Assembly (NCBI RefSeq): GCF_000711875.1 | Contig: NZ_JONM01000026.1 | Location: forward strand, 1-56,562 | DNA length: 56,562 nt | Direction: 5' to 3' | Source of the DNA: Andreprevotia chitinilytica DSM 18519 | GTDB taxonomy: Bacteria > Pseudomonadota > Gammaproteobacteria > Burkholderiales > Chitinibacteraceae | In this document: one piece after another, positions 1 through 8,929 of the stretch | Layout: each line of letters opens with the position of its first letter | Position numbering within the stretch: position 1 is the first letter of the stretch | Notes under the pieces: generated by a model | The model's input: the letters and a program-made list of their open reading frames with translations, nothing else | What the model was told of the DNA's origin: nothing | The model's database searches: none | Program-made: the position numbers and the translations under genes

Positions 1-312
1 CGTGGAAGTCAGTACGCCAGCGCGGCCTACCAGGCGTTGCTGCAGCGGCATGGCGTGGTGTGCAGCATGAGCCGCAAGGGCAATTGCTGGGACAACGCGG
101 TGATGGAGCGCTTCTTCCTGAATTTGAAGATGGAACGGGTCTGGCAGCGCGACTACGCCAACCCGGCGGAAGCGGTGCGTGATGTGACGGATTACATCGT
201 GGGCTTTTACAACAGCCTGCGGCTGCATTCCAAACTGGGTTACCGGCCACCCTCCGTGTTTGAGCGGGAATCGGCTGGCAACGCACCTAGTGGGGTGTCC
301 GGGGAAAGTTGA
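1..312 (+). CDS. IS3-family transposase OrfB, C-terminal fragment (cut by window edge)
   Basis: This is the C-terminal part of the DDE integrase (rve) domain of an IS3-family transposase. The frame is open from base 1 and ends at the TGA at 310-312. The segment SRKGNCWDNAVMERFF contains the last catalytic acidic residue of the DDE triad (the E of MERFF in IS3/IS150-like OrfB). It is followed by the usual end YNSLRLHSKLGYRPP. The start codon and the OrfA frame are outside the window. An in-frame TTG at 37 is not a real start. Nothing visible inactivates this part. Confidence 0.9.
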   Translation, partial: RGSQYASAAYQALLQRHGVVCSMSRKGNCWDNAVMERFFLNLKMERVWQRDYANPAEAVRDVTDYIVGFYNSLRLHSKLGYRPPSVFERESAGNAPSGVSGES

Positions 313-320
313 CCACTACA
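1..320 (+). mobile_element. Right end of an IS3-family insertion sequence
   Basis: The first 320 bases are the 3-prime part of an IS3-family element. They encode the end of the integrase-type transposase. The terminal inverted repeat, read inward from 320, starts TGTAGTGGTCAACTTTCC, and its outer end is the CA at 319-320. The rest of the element lies to the left of the window. Beyond 320 the sequence is a copy of a dispersed repeat that also occurs at 13602-13706, so the element landed inside such a repeat. Confidence 0.85.
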
Positions 321-420
321 AGGGTTAGGGAGAGGGTGTTGAAAAGGATCCTGGCGCTGAAATACTCAACACCGCAGGCCCTCACCCCCAGCCCCTCTCC
401 CACAAGTATGAGAGGGGAGC
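321..420. repeat. Dispersed CTCTCCC-type intergenic repeat, interrupted by the IS
   Basis: From 321 the sequence GGTTAGGGAGAGG is followed about 45 bases later by GGCCCTCACCCCCAGCCCCT and a terminal CTCTCCC...GAGAGGGGAG hairpin. The copy at 13602-13706 has the same order: GGTTAGGGAGAGG, a diverged core, GCAGGCCCTCACCCCC, then CTCTCCC...GAGGGGAG. That copy also has an extra left hairpin (CTCCCACGTGTGGGAG) which is missing here, because the IS end replaces it at 320/321. The function of such repeats is unknown. Confidence 0.75.
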
Positions 421-428
421 AAGTCCCC

Positions 429-2765
429 CTACCCCAACTCCACCATCGTCACCGGCAAGGTGATGTGAAACACCGATCCCTTCCCCACTTCGCTCGTCAC
501 GCTCACCGTACCGCCATGTCGTTCGATCACAGTTTTGACGAAAGGCAGGCCGAGGCCAACGCCGCTGCGTGCCTGGTGATCCACGCCAACCTGGAAGAAC
601 GGCTCGAACAGGTGTGGCATGGCTTCGGCGGGGATGCCTTCGCCTTGGTCGGCGATATCGATGGCGACGTGGCCGGGCAGATCGGCGATATCGCGCTGGA
701 TCGACACGGTAATCGTGGTATCTGGCGAGGAGTACTTGATCGCGTTGTCGATGATGTTAATCAGCGAACGCATGAGCATGTCGCGATTGGCGAGCACGAA
801 GACATCGTTGCCATCGAGATCCGGGCCTTGTAGCTCGATGGACTTCTGTTCGGCCGAAGCGCTGATGTTATCGACCGTTTCATCGACCAGATCGAACAGC
901 GGCACCGGGGCGAAATCGGCGGTATCGAGGTGCTCGGCGCGAGAGAGCTGCATGAAGTCTTGCGCCACGTTCAGGCTGTAATCGACCAGCCGGCGCAGCT
1001 CGCCGACGAATTTCTCATCTTGTGGCGGCGCATCGGGGCCGGCTTTGGCGTTTTGTGCTTCAAGCAACGCCAGAATGGTGGTGAGCGGATTGCGCAAGTC
1101 ATGCGCCATGTGACGCAGCACTTGGCGGTCGTGCGTGACGGTTTCCTTGACGCCAGCGATGTCGACCAGACAAATCAGGTTCGATTCGCTTTTCTCGTTT
1201 TCCAGCGGCGTGAACGGCACGCACAGCAGCAAGTGCGCCATGCCATTCAGCTCCATCTCGATGCCGCCCTCGGCCGCTTCGGCGCGATGGTTGACGAGCA
1301 ATTGCTGGATGGCGGGGATGGTCACGGCGGCCGGCTCGTGGGGATCGTCACCAGCATGCTTGAGCGAGAAATCCTTGCCCAGCACCTGCGATGCCTTGTC
1401 ATTCCACAACACGATGCGACCGTTTTGCTCCAGAAAGATCGGATACGGCAACAGGTTGATCACATTCACATAGGCTTCTTGCCAGGAGCGAATCTGGCGC
1501 ATGGCCTGGCTGATTTCCTCGCGCGAGTCCGCCACGGGCTGCGGCGTGCTGGCCGGGGCGTTGGGGTCGAAGCCGACCGCGGAAGAAATCTCGCGCAGCT
1601 CGCCAATCTCGCGCCGCAACAGCCGATAGGTGCTGGTCAGCCGGGCCCAGGCGAACGTGGCGTAGATCAGCGTGCCGGTCGCGATGATCGCGCCGACGGG
1701 CAGCCAGATATGCCATCCACCCAGCAGCGCGGTTGCGGCCGACAACACGCCAGCCCCCCATAGCAACGCAAACCAGTGCATCTTGCGACCCGGCGCGAAG
1801 ATACAGATCGCCAGCATGATCAGCGCAAGCACTGCGTAGGCAGCCTGCTGGAGCCAGCGCGGCACTTCGCGCACCAGATTACCGTCGAGCAGGGAATCAG
1901 CAAGCAGCGCATCGAGCTGCGCCCGGCTGAGCGATTGCATGTTGAGCGATGAAATCTGGAACTCGCCTCCGGCCTCGTAGACGGAGTGGCCTACAAACAC
2001 CAGTTTGTTGCGGAAGGTCTGCGGCGGCACTTGACCATTGAGCACATCGATATAGGAGTACTGAGCCACGCCCTGCAGGCCGGGCAGCATCAGCAGCAAC
2101 GATGCGGTCAGTTCGGTATCGACCGAGAGCGCTTGCTCGCACACGTACGACTGCAACTTGCCGCCGGGCACGTGCAAACCCGCAACGCGGATGGCCTCCA
2201 GAGCGACGTGAGGAAAGCGTTTCGGGCCGATCTGCACATAAGGCACGATGCCGGTCACGGTGCCGTAATGGCCGATGGCGACCTCGTGATGCCCTACGCC
2301 AGCCACACCGCTGCATATGGCCGGCGATGAGCGCAGCAGCGGCTTGCCGCTGGGGCCGGCTTCACCCGAAGGCACTGGCAACACCACCCGGCCATTGCGA
2401 TGCACCGCATCGGCAAAGTCGAAATCATCCTCCCCGGCACCGGGGAAAAGCATATCGAAGGTAACGCTGGAAGCCTGGTTCAGCCGGTCGATCAGCCGGG
2501 CATGCACGGTACGCTGGAAGATGGCCTCGGTGCCCAAGGCGCGAATCGTTTTCGCGTCGATATTGATCACCGCCACCTTGCCGGTGCCGGGCCGCGCAAA
2601 AAAGCGGGTGACGAAATCGAAATGAACCTTGTCGAAAGAGCCGAACAGCACCTGGGATTCCGGCATGCCAGCCACTACAGCGGCCACCAGCACAACCAAC
2701 ACGCTGATCACGCGAGCCATTCGCCACTTTGGCAACCAGAGGAACAGGGAATCTCGCAAGGGCAT
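429..2765 (-). CDS. CHASE2-domain sensor histidine kinase
   Basis: A membrane sensor kinase of 778 residues. An N-terminal membrane helix (about 17-34) leads into an extracytoplasmic CHASE2 sensor (about 38-300; CHASE2-like stretches include VINIDAKTIRALG and the NKLVFVGHS strand). Three membrane helices follow at about 308-372. Next come a PAS-like region (about 430-540), HisKA with the H-box RHMAHDLRNPL (phospho-acceptor His555) and a HATPase domain with N box (IDNAIKYSS), G1 (DQGEGIP), F box (LFEPFF) and G2 (GVGLGLPFVK). All catalytic boxes look intact. No receiver or response-regulator gene is adjacent, so it is an orphan kinase. It is divergent from the fimbrial locus, but a regulatory link is only a guess. 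The signal is unknown. Confidence 0.9.
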   Translation of the reverse strand: MPLRDSLFLWLPKWRMARVISVLVVLVAAVVAGMPESQVLFGSFDKVHFDFVTRFFARPGTGKVAVINIDAKTIRALGTEAIFQRTVHARLIDRLNQASSVTFDMLFPGAGEDDFDFADAVHRNGRVVLPVPSGEAGPSGKPLLRSSPAICSGVAGVGHHEVAIGHYGTVTGIVPYVQIGPKRFPHVALEAIRVAGLHVPGGKLQSYVCEQALSVDTELTASLLLMLPGLQGVAQYSYIDVLNGQVPPQTFRNKLVFVGHSVYEAGGEFQISSLNMQSLSRAQLDALLADSLLDGNLVREVPRWLQQAAYAVLALIMLAICIFAPGRKMHWFALLWGAGVLSAATALLGGWHIWLPVGAIIATGTLIYATFAWARLTSTYRLLRREIGELREISSAVGFDPNAPASTPQPVADSREEISQAMRQIRSWQEAYVNVINLLPYPIFLEQNGRIVLWNDKASQVLGKDFSLKHAGDDPHEPAAVTIPAIQQLLVNHRAEAAEGGIEMELNGMAHLLLCVPFTPLENEKSESNLICLVDIAGVKETVTHDRQVLRHMAHDLRNPLTTILALLEAQNAKAGPDAPPQDEKFVGELRRLVDYSLNVAQDFMQLSRAEHLDTADFAPVPLFDLVDETVDNISASAEQKSIELQGPDLDGNDVFVLANRDMLMRSLINIIDNAIKYSSPDTTITVSIQRDIADLPGHVAIDIADQGEGIPAEAMPHLFEPFFQVGVDHQARSGVGLGLPFVKTVIERHGGTVSVTSEVGKGSVFHITLPVTMVELG

Positions 2766-2947
2766 CAGGCAGGAATCTCTAACAACGGGGACAAGGTCTG
2801 GACGCTATGCCGGCCCACGCAAATCACGCCAAAGTGACGGATTGCTGACGTGACCCATTCTATCTATTCCAAACATTCTTGAACAAATTTCAAGCCGGAT
2901 CAGATTCGGGTCAATATCAAGCACACCCGGCATCATCTTACGGGTAC

Positions 2948-3052
2948 GTAGCCCGGACGGCTTGGCCGGCCGGGGTGGCATCGCACCAAAGATTATTCCG
3001 GCAGCCCCTCCGATCACTCAGCGCCCCCGGCCGGCCAAGCCGTCCGGGCTAC
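2948..3052. repeat. Long perfect inverted repeat (28-bp arms, 49-nt loop)
   Basis: Arms at 2948-2975 and 3025-3052 are exact reverse complements over 28 bases, starting GTAGCCCGGACGGCTTGG. They enclose 49 bases. The element lies in the 446-base gap between the divergent CHASE2 kinase and the fimbrial subunit. The rest of the gap holds a C-rich CCCCTCACCCCTCACCCC tract (about 3058-3080) and presumably the fimbrial promoter, which I could not place. The arm/loop geometry resembles the elements at 12881-12985 and 13754-13856, but the loop lacks their AGCG-flanked hairpin. Confidence 0.9.
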
Positions 3053-3211
3053 AGACCCCCTCCCCCCTCACCCCTCACCCCTATTGATATTCCGTTTAGG
3101 TTTTTTCACTTCGCATAAGCCCCCTCCCAGAATGTCCCCATGCCAAGCGATTTCCTCGCCCGGGAGATCAAAAGGCAGCCATTTTCAACCGACATTCGGG
3201 AGTCCATCCAA

Positions 3212-3745
3212 ATGAAACCGAGTATGAAACTAACCGCCCTCAGCCTCTTGGTCGTGGCTGGCGTGTGCATGCACGTTGCCCATGCCGCCAGTGCTGATTC
3301 AGGCACGATCCAGTTCAACGGCAAGGTGCTCGATACCACCTGCACCATCGATAACAACGCGCTCACGGTCGATATGGGCACAGTCGGCGCCGATTCATTC
3401 AAGACTGCAGGCACTACCGGCCCGGACAAGCTGTTCTCGATCGATCTCAGTGGCTGCAACGCCGCGTTGAATGGTGTGAAAGTCCAACTCACCGGCAACG
3501 CCGATGGCACCGTCCCCGACGACCTGAGTGTCGGCACGACCGCAAGTGATGCAAAAGGCATTGCCATTGCGCTGCAGGACGCGACCCACAACAAGCCAGT
3601 GGCGATCAACTCGACGACCGACGAATTCAAACTCGGCGAAACCACGGCCAAGCTGCAGTTCGCAGCGCACTACGTTTCGACCGCTCAGGCCGTGACTGCC
3701 GGCGACGCCAACGCCAATGCGCAATTCGTGCTGAATTACCGCTAA
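3212..3745 (+). CDS. Type 1-like fimbrial major subunit
   Basis: A secreted pilin of the chaperone-usher class, 177 residues from the chosen start (MKPSMKLTAL). A Sec signal peptide ends around HAAHA-type residues (HVAHAAS). The mature N terminus has the alternating hydrophobic donor strand (SGTIQFNGKVLD). It is followed by the conserved first cysteine (TTCTID), a second cysteine (SGCNAAL) for the pilin disulfide, and the C-terminal strand FVLNYR. The frame is open upstream to 3140, but the ATG at 3212 sits 9 bases after GGGAG and directly starts the signal peptide. It is first in the fimbrial locus. The 226-base gap to the chaperone gene is common where the major subunit must be made in excess. 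Confidence 0.9.
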   Translation: MKPSMKLTALSLLVVAGVCMHVAHAASADSGTIQFNGKVLDTTCTIDNNALTVDMGTVGADSFKTAGTTGPDKLFSIDLSGCNAALNGVKVQLTGNADGTVPDDLSVGTTASDAKGIAIALQDATHNKPVAINSTTDEFKLGETTAKLQFAAHYVSTAQAVTAGDANANAQFVLNYR

Positions 3746-3971
3746 GCGGCCTGCGCTGGGCCGGGTCATACCAGCACAGTGCGGCAACGATCGGCCCTGG
3801 ACAACACATCATCCCGGCCCAACCGCTCTCCCTTCCCGCTGGTCGAGGCCACCGCCTCTTGACCGCGAAGGTAGAGGGCGCACGGGTGACGGGACCGTGA
3901 ACACCCAATCGGTCCGGCAACCCCGCTTCAGTGGATGACATCGCTTTGATGCGATCAAGGATGACATCACC

Positions 3972-4691
3972 ATGAAGACGAACAGCTCCACCTTGAAGAC
4001 ACTTTGCTCGGCGGGCCTCATCGGTCTGGCCTTGAGCGCCGTGCAGCCCGCCCAGGCCAGTATCGTGGTTGGCGCCACACGCGTGATCTTCAACCAACAC
4101 GACCGAGAGGCGTCAGTGCCGATCAAGAATGTCGATACCAAGTCATTCGTGGTCCAGTCGTGGGTCGAGGCAGAAAAGCAGGGCGTCAAAGCCCCGTTTT
4201 TCATCACCCCGCCGCTGGTTCGGCTCGATCCGGGCAAGCAGAACATGTTGCGGATCTTGCATTCGCACCAGGATCTGCCGGCGGATCGGGAGTCGAAGTT
4301 CCGTCTGAACGTGAAGGAAATCCCGGAAGCCGCCGACGAGCCGAACGTGCTGCAAATTGCAGTGCGCACGCGCATCAAGCTGTTTTATCGGCCAGCCGGT
4401 TTGCAAGGTTTGCCAATGGATGCGCCCAGGCAATTGCAGTGGCAGGTGATCCCGAACGCAACCGGCAAGGGCGATGTGCTCAAGGTGCATAACCCGACGC
4501 CGTATTACGTGACGTTTGCCCATATCAAGGCGGGCAACGAAAACGTGCCTGATCTGGAAGACGTCGCTCCGTTTGCCGATAGCATCCAGCCGCTCAAGCA
4601 GCACGCGCCCGCTTCGGAGCCGATCAGCTTTGCCACCATCAACGATTTTGGCGCAACGATTGAGCAGGACGTTGCGCACGCCGCGCCATGA
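3972..4691 (+). CDS. Periplasmic fimbrial chaperone (PapD/FimC type)
   Basis: A 239-residue periplasmic chaperone that caps fimbrial subunits and delivers them to the usher. The signal peptide ends near VQPAQAS. The first domain has the family pattern: VGATRVIF, a run about SVPIKNVD, FVVQSWVE, FFITPPLVRLDPGKQNMLRI and a later FRLNVKEIP. The basic residues used to anchor the subunit C terminus are present: the Arg of TRVIF and the Lys of DPGKQN. The second domain runs to the end. An AAGGA lies about 10 bases before the ATG. The stop overlaps the usher start (ATGA at 4688-4691), so the two genes are translationally coupled. Confidence 0.93.
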   Translation: MKTNSSTLKTLCSAGLIGLALSAVQPAQASIVVGATRVIFNQHDREASVPIKNVDTKSFVVQSWVEAEKQGVKAPFFITPPLVRLDPGKQNMLRILHSHQDLPADRESKFRLNVKEIPEAADEPNVLQIAVRTRIKLFYRPAGLQGLPMDAPRQLQWQVIPNATGKGDVLKVHNPTPYYVTFAHIKAGNENVPDLEDVAPFADSIQPLKQHAPASEPISFATINDFGATIEQDVAHAAP

Positions 4692-7408
4692 ACACCCTGC
4701 GCCATCCGCGTCCGGCATCCCGCCCTCGGCTGATATCCCGCCTGTTGCTTGCCGCCACCTTGGCGTTGGGCCTGGCTGGCACCGGCAGCGCGGCGGAGCT
4801 GGTGCTGGATGCCGCACCGGAAGGCATGACCGCGACCGCCCAGTTGCCCACCCTGCCTACCGATACTGCATCCACCGCCGCGACGACGCAGACGGCTGCC
4901 GTGCACCCGGCGCACAAGCGTTTCAACGCGCGCTTTCTGGCGCTCGGCGATAGTGAGGATGAGGCGGAGCAAGTCAGCGATACCGATCTGGCCGCGCTTG
5001 CAGATGGCAACGTCGCCACGCCCGGCGTCCACCGGATCGAGGTGATGCTGAACGACGAACGCGCCGGCATGCACGACATCCTGTTCCGTGCACGTGCCGC
5101 GGCAGGTGCGGCACCCTGTGTCACCCCGGCTTTGCTGGACAAGATCGGTGTGAATCTGTCTGCGTTTCCGGCTTTGGAAAATGTGCAGCCAGACGAATGC
5201 GTCGAAAAGATCGCCATGCCCGCCACCTACGTGGCTTATGACGCGGATACGCAGCATTTGAACCTGACCGTACCGAACGCGATGCTCAAGCATGTTGCGC
5301 GGGGCACGGTCGATTCATCGCAGTGGCAGAACGGCATCAACGCTGCGCTGTTCGATTACCGCGTGAGCGGCGCCAAGGATTTCGCCGCGTCGGATAGCAG
5401 CGTCAGCAGCTTGCAGTGGTATGCCTCACTGCGCTCCGGCCTGAATGTTGGCCCGTGGCGCTTGCGCAGCAATGCCTCGCTCAATCGCGATAGCACGGGC
5501 ACCAAGCTGCAGATGCAGAATATCTATGCCCGCCGCGCCATCACCTCGCTCAAGGGCCAATTGACCTTGGGCGATGCGGTCACCGCCAGCGATCTCTTCG
5601 ATAGCGTGCCGTTCCGCGGCGTGCAGCTGGAATCGGACGATTCGATGCAGCCGGATAGCCTGCAAGGTTACGCACCGGTCATTCGCGGCATCGCGCAAAG
5701 TCATGCCAAGGTGGAAATCCGCCAGAACGGTTTTCTGGTCTACAGCACCTACGTGCCACCCGGCCCGTTCCGCATCGACGACATGTACCCGACGGCCTCG
5801 AATGCCGACATGCAGGTGACCATCACCGAAGCCGATGGTCGCCAGCATGGTTTCACCCAGCCGTATGCGCGGATTCCGTCGCTGCTGCGCGAGGGCGCCT
5901 GGCATTACAGCGCCACCGCCGGCCAATTACGCATTCCGGGCGCGGATCGATCACCGGCCTTTGCCGAGGCCACCGTCTCGCGTGGATTCCGCAATGAATT
6001 CACGCTGTATGGTGGTGCCATCGCCTCGCCAATCTATCAATCCGCTGCCTTTGGGGTCGCCAAGAACATGGCGGTGCTGGGCGCGTTGTCGCTCGATGTG
6101 ACGCATGCACGCTCGCAAATGGCCGATGGTCATACCGAGAGCGGCCAATCGTTGCGTTTCATGTACGAAAAATCCCTCGATTCGCTCGGCACTGAATTCC
6201 GCGTGGCCGGCTTCCGTTATTCCACGCGTGGTTATCACACCTTTTCGGATGTGGTGCAGCCGCTGAACACCGATCCATTCACGCTGCCGACGCTGAACGC
6301 GCGCGACCGGATCGAAACCAATATCTCGCAGAATCTGGGCGGCGCAGGCGCGATGTATGCCTCGTTCACGCAACAGGGGTACTGGAATCAGGGCGGCAAG
6401 GATCGGACTCTGCAGCTGGGTTATTCCAACAGCTACAAGAAGATTCCCTACAGCCTGAACCTGAGTTTCGACCGCCGCGCGGACGGTTCATCCAGCCGGA
6501 TGATTTCGCTCAATGTGTCGATCCCGCTCGGCAAGGAGCCGACCAGCGCCAACGGCAATGCCAGCTATGCGACTGCATCTCTGGTGTCCGGCAGCGATGG
6601 CCTGCGGGAAAGCACCGGCGTGAGCGGCACCTTGCTGGACAACCATGCACTGAGCTACAGCGTGCACGCCGACAATAGCGACACCAGCGGCGTGAGTGGT
6701 GGCGCGAACCTGAGTTATCGCAGCGGCATCGGTGAGTTCGGCATCGCACACAACCAGTCGCGCACCCAGTCGCAAACCTCGGTCGAAGCCGCAGGCGGCA
6801 TGATCATCCACGGCAATGGCATCACGCTGTCGCAACCACTGGGCGAAACCGTGGCACTGGTCGCCGCGCCCGGTGCCGCCGGCGTCGGCATTGAAAACAA
6901 CACCGGTGTGCATACCGATGCCCGTGGTTATGCGGTGGTGCCGAACCTGACGCCGTACCGCATGAACCGCGTCACGCTGCATACCGCCGATCTGGGTCGC
7001 CAGCTGGAAGTGAAGACCGCCACCCGCATGATCGCCCCAACGCGCGGTGCAATCGTGCTGACCGACTTCAAGGTATCGACCGGCCGGATGCTGCTGAATA
7101 TCAAGCAGGACAACGGCAAGCCTGCTCCGTTTGGCGCTCGTATCTTTGCCGGCGTGCACGATGAAGTCGGCATGGTCGGCCCGGATGGCCAGGGCTTCGT
7201 GAGCGGTGCCGGCAACCACGGCGTGCTGAGCGTGCGCTGGGGCAAGCAACTCAAGAATCAGTGCGAATTGAATTTCGACGCCACCGTCATCCACAAAAGC
7301 GAGGACTTCCCGGAAATCGATGCGGTCTGCCATCCGCCCAAGGTAGGAGCTGTATCGACCGCCGCTGCGCCGCAAAACGCTACGCCTTCCAAGGAGCGCG
7401 TGTCATGA
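4688..7408 (+). CDS. Outer-membrane fimbrial usher (FimD/PapC family)
   Basis: A 906-residue outer-membrane assembly platform for fimbriae. After a signal peptide (cleavage near GTGSAAE) comes the N-terminal periplasmic domain, which opens with FNARFLALG where ushers usually have FN..FL, and holds the paired cysteines APCVTPALL / PDECVEK. The central beta-barrel follows, with family segments such as LRSGLNVGPWRLR, FDSVPFRGVQLESDD, YAPVIRGIA, VEIRQNGFLVYSTYVPPGPFRI and a plug region near YPTASNADMQVTITEADG. The end has the two C-terminal Ig-like domains (AVVPNLTPYRMN, PTRGAIVLTDF). Length is a little over the usual 800-880. It overlaps both neighbours by 4 bases. Confidence 0.95.
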   Translation: MNTLRHPRPASRPRLISRLLLAATLALGLAGTGSAAELVLDAAPEGMTATAQLPTLPTDTASTAATTQTAAVHPAHKRFNARFLALGDSEDEAEQVSDTDLAALADGNVATPGVHRIEVMLNDERAGMHDILFRARAAAGAAPCVTPALLDKIGVNLSAFPALENVQPDECVEKIAMPATYVAYDADTQHLNLTVPNAMLKHVARGTVDSSQWQNGINAALFDYRVSGAKDFAASDSSVSSLQWYASLRSGLNVGPWRLRSNASLNRDSTGTKLQMQNIYARRAITSLKGQLTLGDAVTASDLFDSVPFRGVQLESDDSMQPDSLQGYAPVIRGIAQSHAKVEIRQNGFLVYSTYVPPGPFRIDDMYPTASNADMQVTITEADGRQHGFTQPYARIPSLLREGAWHYSATAGQLRIPGADRSPAFAEATVSRGFRNEFTLYGGAIASPIYQSAAFGVAKNMAVLGALSLDVTHARSQMADGHTESGQSLRFMYEKSLDSLGTEFRVAGFRYSTRGYHTFSDVVQPLNTDPFTLPTLNARDRIETNISQNLGGAGAMYASFTQQGYWNQGGKDRTLQLGYSNSYKKIPYSLNLSFDRRADGSSSRMISLNVSIPLGKEPTSANGNASYATASLVSGSDGLRESTGVSGTLLDNHALSYSVHADNSDTSGVSGGANLSYRSGIGEFGIAHNQSRTQSQTSVEAAGGMIIHGNGITLSQPLGETVALVAAPGAAGVGIENNTGVHTDARGYAVVPNLTPYRMNRVTLHTADLGRQLEVKTATRMIAPTRGAIVLTDFKVSTGRMLLNIKQDNGKPAPFGARIFAGVHDEVGMVGPDGQGFVSGAGNHGVLSVRWGKQLKNQCELNFDATVIHKSEDFPEIDAVCHPPKVGAVSTAAAPQNATPSKERVS

Positions 7409-8397
7409 CTGTTAGAACTCTCTTCGGCAAGGCTCTCTTCGACGCGGGGTTGCTACGCCGTCTTCTCATCATGCTGGGTTTCGCGCTGCTCTCTGCACGG
7501 GCCTACGCCGTTTGCTATGTGCCGACCGGCGATTTCGATCCGCTCGAATTCGGCGCCGTCATGGCGGATGCATCCATCCCCATCGGCGCGCACCTTAACG
7601 TGCCAAGAACGTGGGATTTATCCATCAGGTGTGACAAAAAAGCGTCCGGCGACCCCGAACCGGAGCAATTGGATATATCACCCGCTTATGGCATCAGAAC
7701 GGGTACGGATATGTGGAATACGACACTGTCAGGCGTGGCAATGCGCGTCTACCTGGATGAAACGGTGATCAGCGGCATCAACCACACCAGGTTCCCCCAC
7801 CCCGGCGATGGCACCACCCAGATTCATCGCATGGCCATCGAATTGATCAAGGTTGGCCCGGTCCGGCCATCGCATTTCACGCCAAACATTTTCACGCTCA
7901 CCGCCACACCCGCCGGTAGCAGCACAGTGACACTGGGCACCAAGCGCATCGTGGGGACATGGTTCCCCGGCATCGCTTGCACGGTGGATGCGGGGTCGCA
8001 AAACAAGGAGGTCGACTTCGGCATTGTCACGCCAGCGTCATTCAGCGGTATTGGATCAACTGCTGCGCAACGGCAACTTCAGCTACTACTGCATTGCGAC
8101 AACATCGACGATCCGATTCCAACTCCCCTTTCGATCAAATTCGATGGCGTCGCCGTGAATGGGCATCGGGATTTGCTGCAAGTTGATGGCGACCAACCCG
8201 CCACCGGCATCGGGATTCGTGTGAAATCCGCCGATACGGGCACGCCGTTTACCCTGAAAACATGGAATAGCCTTGGCATAACAGGAAATGAGCATAACAA
8301 GTACCTCAACCTGCAAGCCGAGTACTACCAATACGCCGATCAGATCACGCCGGGCGATGCCAATGGGACGATGACATTCACCATTGATATGCGCTGA
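7405..8397 (+). CDS. Fimbrial tip adhesin / minor subunit
   Basis: A 330-residue secreted protein starting at the ATG at 7405, which overlaps the usher stop. The frame is open further upstream inside usher sequence, but that part does not look like a signal peptide. The signal peptide ends near LLSARAYAV. It appears to have two domains. The first (about 30-190) begins VCYVPTGDFDPLEFGA and shows no match I recognise. The second (about 190-330) is pilin-like: a cysteine pair IACTVD / LLHCDN, and an end PGDANGTMTFTIDMR like that of fimbrial subunits. Size, two-domain form and last position in the operon fit a tip adhesin. The receptor is unknown. Confidence 0.75.
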   Translation: MTVRTLFGKALFDAGLLRRLLIMLGFALLSARAYAVCYVPTGDFDPLEFGAVMADASIPIGAHLNVPRTWDLSIRCDKKASGDPEPEQLDISPAYGIRTGTDMWNTTLSGVAMRVYLDETVISGINHTRFPHPGDGTTQIHRMAIELIKVGPVRPSHFTPNIFTLTATPAGSSTVTLGTKRIVGTWFPGIACTVDAGSQNKEVDFGIVTPASFSGIGSTAAQRQLQLLLHCDNIDDPIPTPLSIKFDGVAVNGHRDLLQVDGDQPATGIGIRVKSADTGTPFTLKTWNSLGITGNEHNKYLNLQAEYYQYADQITPGDANGTMTFTIDMR

Positions 8398-8433
8398 TCC
8401 CAAAGACGCTTTCAGCGCTGATGATGGACGCGA

Positions 8434-8462
8434 AAACGGCGCACCGGGGTGCGCCGTTTATT
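8434..8462. terminator. Bidirectional terminator between fimbrial locus and OB-fold gene
   Basis: The 11-base stem AAACGGCGCAC / GTGCGCCGTTT (8434-8444 and 8449-8459) has a 4-base loop. It is followed by TTTATTG on the plus strand and an A/T-rich tail on the minus strand. It lies between two convergent genes ending at 8397 (+) and 8484 (-), so it can serve both. Confidence 0.8.
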
Positions 8463-8483
8463 GCTGGTTAACCGGGAACTGGA

Positions 8484-8819
8484 TTAACGCAGGATTTCGA
8501 TCTGATCGACTTCGACATCAATGCCGCGCCAATCGCGATCCACTTCACCGGTCAGGCGCACACGTGTTTGCGGTGTGATCTCGCCGGCGGGCCATTTATC
8601 GTGATCGACCTCGATCTTGATCGTGCCACTGGCGTCCTGGAAATCGTAGTGTTTCTTGTCGTGCTGACGAACGATTTTGCCTTCCAGCACCACCATCGTC
8701 TTATCGGCCGCCTTGCCGGCTTCCACCACGCTGGTGACCGTCGCGCCACCGGGGCCGACAAACCCGGCCATGGCGACCGATGCAGCGAACAAGCTCGCCA
8801 ACAGAATGATTTTCTTCAT
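8484..8819 (-). CDS. Periplasmic OB-fold stress protein (YgiW/YdeI, BOF family)
   Basis: A 111-residue exported protein. The start at 8819 (MKKIILLASLFAASVAMAGF) gives a clean signal peptide and has GGAGG 5-6 bases upstream. The longer open frame to 8978 is not used. The mature part starts with FVGPGG, as in YgiW-like proteins. It continues with a small OB-fold barrel: VVLEGKIVRQHDKKHYDFQD, GTIKIEVDHDKWPAG, TRVRLTGEVDRDWRG and IDVEVDQIEIL. Members of this family are linked to tolerance of peroxide and other stress in enteric bacteria. No ligand can be read from the sequence. Confidence 0.85.
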   Translation of the reverse strand: MKKIILLASLFAASVAMAGFVGPGGATVTSVVEAGKAADKTMVVLEGKIVRQHDKKHYDFQDASGTIKIEVDHDKWPAGEITPQTRVRLTGEVDRDWRGIDVEVDQIEILR

Positions 8820-8929
8820 ATTGCCTCCGACGCGGGTAAACGCGTTTGGGCGGCATGCGGGGGGGTGTAGTTCCGGCTGCGGTATTTTTAAGGGAAGGCT
8901 GATCCGCCTGAGAAATCGGCAGACGTAGA

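Noticed and set aside
3746-3971. Small gene between fimbrial subunit and chaperone
   Set aside because: No frame with a start, ribosome-binding site and plausible composition. The gap is more likely untranslated leader of the chaperone message.
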